Source: Cytophagaceae bacterium
GTDB taxonomy: Bacteria > Bacteroidota > Bacteroidia > Cytophagales > Spirosomataceae
NCBI GenBank assembly: GCA_947471105.1
Contig: CANIYB010000179.1
Location: forward strand, 1-5,303
Direction: 5' to 3'
DNA: 5,303 nucleotides
This document shows positions 1 through 5,303 of this stretch, in pieces (position 1 is the stretch's first letter; each line of letters starts with the position of its first letter). Position numbers and translations under genes: made by a program. The notes under the pieces are model-generated. The model ran no database searches and was not told where the DNA came from. It was given only the letters and a program-made list of their open reading frames with translations.

Positions 1-3000
1 CTAAATTTTTATATTTCCAATGGGCCGAAACATCTCGCATCTCCAATAGATCTACACGTCCAACCATGTCAGTAATTTTCCTAAAACCTAACTCAGCCAT
101 AATTTCGCGCAATTCCTGAGCTAAGAAGTAAAATAAATGAACAACATGATCTGGATTACCTGTATATAAAGCTCTTAATTCAGGATTTTGAGTTGCCACA
201 CCTACTGGACAAGTATTTAAATGACATTTTCTCATCATGATACATCCAGCCGTAACTAAAGCTGCAGTAGCCACACCAAATTCTTCTGCTCCTAATAGAG
301 CAGCCATGGCTATATCCCTACCGGTTTTAATTTGACCATCCGTTTGTATTGTTACTCGGCCACGCAATTTATTTTTCACCAACGTTTGATGCGTCTCCGC
401 TAAACCTAATTCCCAAGGTAAACCCGCATGGCGAATGGAAGATAATGGGGATGCGCCCGTTCCTCCATCATAACCTGCAATCAATATGTGATCAGCATGC
501 GCTTTCGCCACACCCGCTGCAATCGTACCCACTCCTGCTTCAGAAACTAATTTAACAGAAATCCTAGCTTGTCGGTTTGCATTTTTTAAATCAAAAATCA
601 ATTGAGCTAAATCTTCAATTGAATAAATATCATGATGCGGAGGTGGTGATATTAAACCTACACCAGGCGTTGAATGTCTCGTTTTACCAATCCAATCATC
701 TACTTTATGACCTGGCAATTGCCCTCCTTCACCTGGCTTTGCTCCTTGAGCCATTTTAATTTGTAACTCAGTCGCATTTGTCAAATAATCCATAGTAACA
801 CCAAATCTACCCGATGCCACTTGTTTAATACTTGAATTCATTGAATCCCCATTAGGCAATTTTGTAAATCTTATTGGATCCTCTCCTCCTTCTCCTGTAT
901 TGGATTTACCCCCAATTCGATTCATGGCAATAGCTAAAGTAGTATGCGCTTCATAGGAAATTGAACCAAATGACATAGCACCAGTAGCAAAACGTTTTAA
1001 TATACCTTCGATGGGTTCTACTTCATCGATAGAAATAGCTTTTGTGCTTTTGAACTTCAACAAACCCCTTAAAGTAATTGCTTTATTCCCTTGATCATCA
1101 ATCAGTTTGGAGTATTTTTTAAAAACAGAATAGTCATTTAACTTGGTCGCTTGTTGCAATAAATGAATCGTTTGAGGATTGAATAAATGCTCCTCTCCTC
1201 TTTGTTTCCATTGATAAATACCGCCAACTTCCAATTTGGGGTTAATTGATTTTAAAATTTCATAACCAGATTCATGTTTAATTAATGCTTCTAAAGCTAA
1301 TGTATCTAAATCCACTCCTTCAATACGTGAAATAGAACCTGTAAAATACATGTTAACTACCGTATGATCTAAACCCAATATTTCAAAAATTTGAGCTCCT
1401 TGATATGACTGTAATGTTGAGATACCCATTTTAGAAAAAATCTTGAGCAATTCCCCATTTACTGCTTTAATGTAATTATACTCTAGTTTTTCATAGGATA
1501 AATTAGGATCAACTAATTTATTTTCTTTCATTAATTTAATGGTCTCAAAAGCCATGTAAGGATTAATAGCAGATGCGCCATATCCAATTAATGTTGCAAA
1601 ATGATGTGTCTCCCAAACATCACCAGCTTCCAAAATAATACCAACTTTAGCGCGCTTTTTAACCCGAATTAAATGATTATGAACAGCACCTAAAGCTAAT
1701 AATGAAGGAATTGGCGCATGAGATGAATCTATTCCGCGATCGGTAAGCAAAATAATGGAATACCCATCATCTACTGCATCTTCTGCATAATGACAAATCC
1801 TATCTAGTGCTTTTTTGAGTACTCCAGGCTCATTAGATGCCCGAAAAGTCATGTGAATTGACTTTGTCTGAAATTTCTCATGATCAATCCAGCGAATTTT
1901 CTCAACTTCTTTATTCCGCAACACAGGTTGTTGAATTTCTATTTGCTTACAATGACTTGGACTTTCTTCTAACAAATTAGACAAACCTCCTATGTCAGTT
2001 AATAAAGACATAACCATTCTTTCTCGAATTGGATCAATAGGCGGGTTAGTAACTTGGGCAAAAAGTTGTTTAAAGTAACTAGAAAGATGTTGGGCTTTGT
2101 CTGATAATACAGCTAAAGGCGTATCTATTCCCATAGAACCTAATGCTTCCTTACCTGTTTCCGCCATTTGAGTCAACACAATACGAATATCTTCTGTAGT
2201 AAACCCAAAAATCTGCTGCCTTGAAATAACTTCATTCGATTTTGGCTGTCTATATTCACTTCCCGCCTCAGGTAAGTCTTCTACACGAATTTTATTTTCA
2301 CGCAACCATTGGCCATAAGGTTGTTGTTGGCAAATAACTTCTTTAAGTTCTTCATCAGGAACAATACGCCCCTGTTCCATATCCACAACAAACATTTTTC
2401 CAGGTTGCAAACGTCCCTTTGAAACAATTGTAGCTGGATCTAAGTCCAATACTCCAGCTTCAGATGCCATTATAACATGATCATCATTAGTTACCCAAAA
2501 CCTTGAAGGTCTTAATCCGTTACGATCTAAAGTAGCTCCGATAAGTTTTCCATCCGTAAAAGAAATACTTGCAGGACCATCCCAAGGTTCCATCATAGCC
2601 GCATGATATTCATAAAAATCTTTTTTGTAAGATTCCATGGATTCATTTCCGTCCCATGCTTCAGGTATAAGCATCATCATCACATGAGGCAAAGACCGAC
2701 CACTCAGATATAACATTTCGATTGCATTATCTAAAATGGCTGAGTCTGATTGACCTAAATTGCAAATAGGTAAAATCATGTCTAATTCTTCTTGCGAAAA
2801 ATATTGACTAGAAAACAAAGCCGATTGAGCTTGCATCCACGAAGAATTACCTTTAACCGTATTTATTTCACCATTATGAGCGATAAAACGGAAAGGCTGT
2901 GCCAATTTCCACTCCGGAAAAGTATTTGTTGAAAACCGCGAATGTACAATGGCTAAAGCAGACGTGAAATTATCCTGAAATAAGTCGACAAAATACCCAG

Positions 3001-3637
3001 GAACCTGCAGAGTAGTCAACATACCTTTATAGATAATTGTCCTACATGACATGGAAGCAAAATAAAATTTATTTTCTAATCCTCGGATCGTTTCATTTAA
3101 CAATTTGGAAACATATTGTCTAAAAACATAAAGTTTACGCTCGAATTCGATTTCAGTTTTACATGAAACGGGCTTATCAATAAATATTTGATAAATATTA
3201 GGTTCAGAGTCACCGGAATCAGCTCCTAAAATTTCATTATTATTTACTGGAACTAATCGATAACCTAAAATCGATAATCCTAACTTTTTAGCCTTACGAT
3301 CGATTACTTCTTTACATTCATTGATTAAAATTTCATTCTTAGGAAAAAAGGCCATTCCAACTCCATAATTACCAAGAGAAGGTAAAGAAAACTTTAGTTT
3401 ACGTGATTCTTCTAAAAAGAACTCATGTGGAATTTGCATAAGTACACCTGCTCCATCACCAGAATTTGGATCGCAACCGCAAGCTCCACGATGATCCATT
3501 CGAATCAACATTTTAATCGCATCTTGGACGATTCTGTGCGATTTTATTCCTTTCAAACTAGCAACAAAACCAATTCCACAAGCATCATGCTCAAATTCTT
3601 TCCGATACAATCCTTCTCCAGCTACCTTAATCTCCAT
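1..3637 (-). CDS. gltB: Glutamate synthase large (alpha) subunit, C-terminus beyond the window
   Basis: Large subunit of glutamate synthase, a cytoplasmic enzyme that makes two glutamates from glutamine and 2-oxoglutarate, usually with a GltD partner supplying NAD(P)H electrons. The frame is open over 1212 codons with no frameshift seen. Cys20 (HDACGIGF) is the expected Ntn nucleophile, exposed by removing a 19-residue propeptide. The class II amidotransferase domain (about 20-420) shows DHRGACG near 48-54, NSGDGAG at 58-64, HSRFSTN at 232-238, HNGE at 254-257 and DRNGLRPSR at 371-379. The central domain includes PLAVLSDKA from 507 and NPPIDPIRER from 531. The FMN/synthase domain has GAMSFGS from 886, QGAKPGEGGQ at 964-973, SPPPHHD at 997-1003, GYDGGTGASP at 1055-1064 and the [3Fe-4S] cysteines C1132, C1138 and C1143 (C-x5-C-x4-C). 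Only the C-terminal GXGXG beta-helix, roughly 290 residues for a usual length near 1500, is outside the window. The ATG is well fixed: an in-frame TAA lies four codons upstream (3650-3652). No Shine-Dalgarno is visible. gltD may lie off the left edge. Confidence 0.98.
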   Translation of the reverse strand, partial: MEIKVAGEGLYRKEFEHDACGIGFVASLKGIKSHRIVQDAIKMLIRMDHRGACGCDPNSGDGAGVLMQIPHEFFLEESRKLKFSLPSLGNYGVGMAFFPKNEILINECKEVIDRKAKKLGLSILGYRLVPVNNNEILGADSGDSEPNIYQIFIDKPVSCKTEIEFERKLYVFRQYVSKLLNETIRGLENKFYFASMSCRTIIYKGMLTTLQVPGYFVDLFQDNFTSALAIVHSRFSTNTFPEWKLAQPFRFIAHNGEINTVKGNSSWMQAQSALFSSQYFSQEELDMILPICNLGQSDSAILDNAIEMLYLSGRSLPHVMMMLIPEAWDGNESMESYKKDFYEYHAAMMEPWDGPASISFTDGKLIGATLDRNGLRPSRFWVTNDDHVIMASEAGVLDLDPATIVSKGRLQPGKMFVVDMEQGRIVPDEELKEVICQQQPYGQWLRENKIRVEDLPEAGSEYRQPKSNEVISRQQIFGFTTEDIRIVLTQMAETGKEALGSMGIDTPLAVLSDKAQHLSSYFKQLFAQVTNPPIDPIRERMVMSLLTDIGGLSNLLEESPSHCKQIEIQQPVLRNKEVEKIRWIDHEKFQTKSIHMTFRASNEPGVLKKALDRICHYAEDAVDDGYSIILLTDRGIDSSHAPIPSLLALGAVHNHLIRVKKRAKVGIILEAGDVWETHHFATLIGYGASAINPYMAFETIKLMKENKLVDPNLSYEKLEYNYIKAVNGELLKIFSKMGISTLQSYQGAQIFEILGLDHTVVNMYFTGSISRIEGVDLDTLALEALIKHESGYEILKSINPKLEVGGIYQWKQRGEEHLFNPQTIHLLQQATKLNDYSVFKKYSKLIDDQGNKAITLRGLLKFKSTKAISIDEVEPIEGILKRFATGAMSFGSISYEAHTTLAIAMNRIGGKSNTGEGGEDPIRFTKLPNGDSMNSSIKQVASGRFGVTMDYLTNATELQIKMAQGAKPGEGGQLPGHKVDDWIGKTRHSTPGVGLISPPPHHDIYSIEDLAQLIFDLKNANRQARISVKLVSEAGVGTIAAGVAKAHADHILIAGYDGGTGASPLSSIRHAGLPWELGLAETHQTLVKNKLRGRVTIQTDGQIKTGRDIAMAALLGAEEFGVATAALVTAGCIMMRKCHLNTCPVGVATQNPELRALYTGNPDHVVHLFYFLAQELREIMAELGFRKITDMVGRVDLLEMRDVSAHWKYKNL

Positions 3638-3717
3638 AATAAAATATAATTATTCTTATAAACTAAAAAAATAAACCTAAATATAAAAAATAGGGATCAA
3701 TGATATAATTAAATATT

Positions 3718-3731
3718 AAATACTAGTATTT
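3718..3731. repeat. 14-bp perfect palindrome (AAATACTAGTATTT)
   Basis: A perfect 14-base palindrome centred on ACTAGT, 81-94 bases upstream of the gltB ATG and directly downstream of the candidate -7 element, so it would overlap or abut the transcription start. That is a suitable place for a dimeric repressor to bind. No regulator family was recognised from the motif, and chance occurrence in AT-rich DNA is plausible. Confidence 0.35.
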
Positions 3732-3739
3732 CAAATTTA
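3732..3739 (-). promoter_or_regulatory. Candidate Bacteroidota -7 element (TAAATTTG) for gltB
   Basis: On the minus strand the octamer TAAATTTG fits the TAnnTTTG consensus of the -7 element used by the primary sigma factor of Bacteroidota. It would start transcription about 90 bases upstream of the gltB ATG. No TTG -33 element is found at the expected 17-23 base spacing, which weakens the call, and the match is not rare in AT-rich DNA. The position depends on the lineage assignment being right. Confidence 0.22.
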
Positions 3740-3755
3740 ATCAAAAATTAATTTG
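3732..3755. repeat. Imperfect AT-rich inverted repeat upstream of gltB
   Basis: CAAATTTAAT and ATTAATTTG pair as arms of nine base pairs with one bulged T, separated by a five-base CAAAA spacer. Each arm contains one G-C pair, so an RNA hairpin would be weak, and there is no adjacent T run to make a good terminator. A DNA-binding site is an alternative reading. One arm coincides with the candidate -7 promoter element. Confidence 0.3.
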
Positions 3756-3758
3756 GCG

Positions 3759-3770
3759 TATATTAATATA
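3759..3770. repeat. 12-bp AT palindrome (TATATTAATATA)
   Basis: A perfect 12-base palindrome about 120 bases upstream of the gltB start. It consists only of A and T, so it could easily arise by chance in this region. If functional it could be part of an operator or an AT-rich upstream promoter region. No known regulator site was recognised. Confidence 0.25.
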
Positions 3771-3800
3771 GACAAAATATTATATGGTAAATGAAATATC

Positions 3801-3824
3801 AAAAATGAAGAATAATTTATCTTC
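3801..3824 (-). terminator. Weak terminator-like hairpin after the STAS gene
   Basis: Read on the minus strand, GAAGA and TCTTC form a five-pair stem around an eight-base loop, followed at once by ATTTTT. It begins 15 bases after the STAS stop codon, where the purC-STAS transcript would be expected to end. The stem is short with only two G-C pairs, so it would be a weak intrinsic terminator at best and could be chance in AT-rich DNA. Confidence 0.25.
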
Positions 3825-3839
3825 TAAGAATCCAATTTA

Positions 3840-4277
3840 TTAATAATCATCAGATTCGTTATCTGAAAAACCACCTTCAAATTCTTGCTCTTCTTCATCA
3901 GAATCTTGAAAATCATTTTCTAAATCATTTAAATAAATTGCATCTACCGCTTCTTTGACAGTATTTAATAAGGTAAAGTCTTCGATTTTTGCTAGGTCTA
4001 AACGATCTTGAATGTCTTCATTCTTTGTTACCACTGCAAATAATCCCATTTCATTAGTACAAATTTTAGTACCCTTTCGAATGCAGCTAACTCCAAATCC
4101 ATCTAATTCTGTCACATTGTTTAAATCTAAAATCATATTCGCAAACTCTTTTTTGAATAAGTTACGAATGACCAACTCAAGTTCTTCTGAATTTGCTTGA
4201 GTCAAATTAAGTTCATTCCAAGTAATGATTGCATAACTTTCATTTTGTTCTAAACTATAAAATGGGTTACTGGACAT
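3840..4277 (-). CDS. STAS-domain protein (anti-sigma factor antagonist-like) with acidic tail
   Basis: A 145-residue soluble protein with no signal peptide or membrane segment. Residues about 7-118 follow the STAS fold pattern: an N-terminal strand (YAIITW), a helix (ANSEELELVIRNLFKK), the diagnostic strand-turn-helix MILDLNNVTELDGFGVSCIRKG at about 48-69 (given here as a position guide), a strand (LFAVVT) and a final helix (TVKEAVDAIYL). STAS proteins of the SpoIIAA type bind anti-sigma kinases and are switched by serine phosphorylation in a D-S-S-G turn. Here the turn is D59-G60-F61-G62, so that serine is missing, and S64 is the nearest serine. Residues 119-145 form a low-complexity tail with 13 Asp/Glu. 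The gene overlaps the end of purC by 11 nt and has no Shine-Dalgarno, suggesting translation coupled to purC. No partner kinase or phosphatase gene is in the window, so its target is unknown. The domain call is firm; a role in sigma regulation is inferred only from the family. Confidence 0.85.
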   Translation of the reverse strand: MSSNPFYSLEQNESYAIITWNELNLTQANSEELELVIRNLFKKEFANMILDLNNVTELDGFGVSCIRKGTKICTNEMGLFAVVTKNEDIQDRLDLAKIEDFTLLNTVKEAVDAIYLNDLENDFQDSDEEEQEFEGGFSDNESDDY

Positions 4278-5199
4278 GGCTTAAATATGTATTTACGTTA
4301 TTAAAAATTCGACTTTCTATATCTTTTTGATCTTCTTTTTGAAATTCTAGACCTGTTATTTCAGTATATAAAAGAATATATCTATCAGAAATTTCCTGTA
4401 TAAATTCATCAGTTAATTGAGGAATTTGTTGCCCTTCTTTTCCTTGAAAATTATTCTTTATCAACCATTCCCGTACAAACTCTTTAGATAATTGTTTTTG
4501 AGGTAGGCCTTTGGAAAATAGATCTTCATAAGGTGCTAAATAAAAATAGCGAGAAGAATCCGGTGTATGAATTTCATCCATCAACATGATATCGTTGTTA
4601 TATAAACCAAATTCATACTTAGTGTCTACTAAAATTAAGTTTTTTTCCAAAGCCATTTGCTGGCCTCTTTGAAAAAGCAAATGAGTCTTTTCAACCAATT
4701 CTTTCAATAAAGTTTCTGATACAATATTTTGATTGACAATTTCCTCCAGAGAAATATCTTGATCATGGCCTTCATGAGCTTTAGTTGTAGGTGTAATAAT
4801 GGGTGAAGGCAAAACCTCATTTTCTCTTAGACCATCAGGCAAAACAACACCACATACAACTCTTTTTCCTGATGAATATTCTCTCCATAGATGACCTACC
4901 ATATAATTCCTAATAACCATTTCAATAGGTATCGGCTCACATTTAAAACCATAAGCCGCATTAGCATCAGGAGTTGAAATCAACCAGTTAGGAACGATAT
5001 CTCTAGTAGCATTTAAAAAATAACTAGCAATTTGGTTTAATACTTGGCCTTTAAATGGAATTAATTTAGGTAATACCACGTCAAACGCAGAAATACGATC
5101 AGAAGTAATCATTAATAGATATTCTCCAAAACCATATACATCACGAACTTTACCTTGATAGAAGGACGTTTGATTTGAAAATTTATACTCTTTAGACAT
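4267..5199 (-). CDS. purC: SAICAR synthase (phosphoribosylaminoimidazole-succinocarboxamide synthase)
   Basis: Cytoplasmic enzyme of de novo purine synthesis that joins CAIR and aspartate using ATP to give SAICAR. The 310-residue protein is complete. GKVRDVY at 16-22 is the N-terminal nucleotide-binding segment, followed by DRISAFD at 34-40. SAICAR synthetase signature 1 appears as IPIEMVIRNYMVGH at 90-103, with GH where many homologues have GS. IITPTTK at 134-140 and GHDQDIS follow, then signature 2, LVDTKYEFG, at 190-198, and DEIHTPDSSRYF at 208-219. The C-terminal part has QKQLSKEFVREWL and FQGKEG, an extension typical of the roughly 300-residue form rather than the 240-residue E. coli type. 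The ATG at 5199 places GKVRDVY at the usual distance from the N-terminus. It starts 11 nt after an upstream frame ends and overlaps the STAS gene by 11 nt, so it is probably the middle gene of an operon. No Shine-Dalgarno or local promoter is seen. Confidence 0.97.
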   Translation of the reverse strand: MSKEYKFSNQTSFYQGKVRDVYGFGEYLLMITSDRISAFDVVLPKLIPFKGQVLNQIASYFLNATRDIVPNWLISTPDANAAYGFKCEPIPIEMVIRNYMVGHLWREYSSGKRVVCGVVLPDGLRENEVLPSPIITPTTKAHEGHDQDISLEEIVNQNIVSETLLKELVEKTHLLFQRGQQMALEKNLILVDTKYEFGLYNNDIMLMDEIHTPDSSRYFYLAPYEDLFSKGLPQKQLSKEFVREWLIKNNFQGKEGQQIPQLTDEFIQEISDRYILLYTEITGLEFQKEDQKDIESRIFNNVNTYLSHVQ

Positions 5200-5210
5200 T
5201 TATATAGTAA

Positions 5211-5303
5211 TTAATAGGGTAAAAACTTTTCATTTTTTCTTAATAAATCTAACATCCATTTAGAATCATCTGTATTAAATTTTTTATTTACAACATTCAT
5301 TTC
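5211..5303 (-). CDS. Unrecognised reading frame ending just before purC, 5' end outside the window
   Basis: On the minus strand a frame enters from the right edge and gives 30 residues ending in WMLDLLRKNEKFLPY before a TAA at 5211-5213. The visible part is hydrophilic and lysine-rich, with an amphipathic-looking stretch SKWMLDLLRK. An ATG at 5298-5300 could begin a 29-residue peptide, but the frame stays open to the edge, so it may equally be the C-terminus of a longer protein. The stop lies 11 nt before the purC ATG, the spacing expected within an operon. No family was recognised and too little is present to propose a function. Confidence 0.45.
   Translation of the reverse strand, partial: EMNVVNKKFNTDDSKWMLDLLRKNEKFLPY

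Larger units (their letters stand above)
3638..3839 (-). other. AT-rich intergenic region upstream of gltB
   Basis: This 202 bp gap between the STAS gene stop and the gltB start holds no convincing reading frame on either strand. It is markedly richer in A and T than the flanking genes. It should contain the end of the purC-STAS transcript and the promoter of gltB. Visible structure is limited to a weak hairpin followed by T residues just after the STAS gene, an AT inverted repeat, two perfect palindromes and one candidate -7 element, listed separately. The 20 bases before the gltB ATG carry no purine-rich Shine-Dalgarno, in keeping with A/T-rich leaders common in Bacteroidota. Confidence 0.75.

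Noticed and set aside
349..759. Two short plus-strand open frames (349-555 and 577-759)
   Set aside because: They lie antisense to the well-conserved FMN and [3Fe-4S] region of gltB, encode no recognisable protein and are explained as shadows of that frame.
1..3637. Possible frameshift or degraded gltB
   Set aside because: The reading frame was checked at both ends and at several internal points (near 209, 842, 1922, 2102 and 2939), and all catalytic and cluster motifs are in one frame. The gene is only cut by the window edge.
3425..3649. Plus-strand open frame of 74 codons
   Set aside because: It is antisense to the conserved N-terminal amidotransferase region of gltB, has Asn/Ser/Thr-rich composition expected of a reverse-strand shadow and matches no family I recognise.
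3638..3839. Riboswitch, small RNA or tRNA in the gltB upstream gap
   Set aside because: No GC-containing stems, conserved aptamer core or tRNA cloverleaf could be found. The only foldable elements are short AT stems.
4012..4200. Plus-strand open frame of 62 codons
   Set aside because: It lies wholly antisense to the STAS gene, whose domain pattern is clear, so it is a shadow.
4891..4932. GH instead of GS in SAICAR synthetase signature 1 of PurC
   Set aside because: To my recollection GH followed by WREY is a common variant in the roughly 310-residue Bacteroidota-type PurC, and all other key motifs are intact, so it is not evidence of altered activity.
1..5303. Mobile element, CRISPR array or phage-like system
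   Set aside because: No transposase or integrase frame, no terminal inverted repeats and no regularly spaced direct repeats were seen. Nearly all the window is core metabolic coding sequence.

Overview
The window is chromosomal housekeeping DNA from an AT-rich bacterium, most likely a member of the Bacteroidota. That placement rests on the PurC sequence style (about 310 residues, with EMVIRNYMVGHLWREY, DEIHTPDSSRY and SKEFVREWL blocks), on the absence of clear Shine-Dalgarno sequences before any start codon, and on low-GC intergenic DNA. It is an inference from remembered family features, not the result of a search.

Everything that codes is on the minus strand. In transcription order: (1) 5211-5303, the last 30 codons of an unrecognised reading frame that enters from the right edge; (2) 4267-5199, purC, SAICAR synthase of de novo purine synthesis, starting 11 nt after that frame stops; (3) 3840-4277, a small STAS-domain protein whose start codon lies inside the end of purC (11 nt overlap) and which carries a very acidic C-terminal tail; (4) 3638-3839, a 202 bp, strongly AT-rich intergenic region with a weak terminator-like hairpin, two perfect AT palindromes and a possible Bacteroidota-type -7 promoter element; (5) 1-3637, gltB, the large subunit of glutamate synthase, running off the left edge with 1212 complete codons present and only its C-terminal part missing.

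The edge frame, purC and the STAS gene look like one transcription unit, with translational coupling likely between purC and STAS. gltB looks like a separate unit with its own promoter. PurC uses aspartate and ATP in purine synthesis, and GltB makes glutamate from glutamine and 2-oxoglutarate, so both belong to nitrogen and nucleotide metabolism, but the sequence gives no evidence that they are co-regulated.

No RNA gene, mobile element, CRISPR array or phage-like gene was seen. The most unusual item is the STAS protein: it lacks the serine that is phosphorylated in classical anti-sigma factor antagonists and has a roughly 27-residue tail in which about half the residues are Asp or Glu. The rest is ordinary core metabolism.
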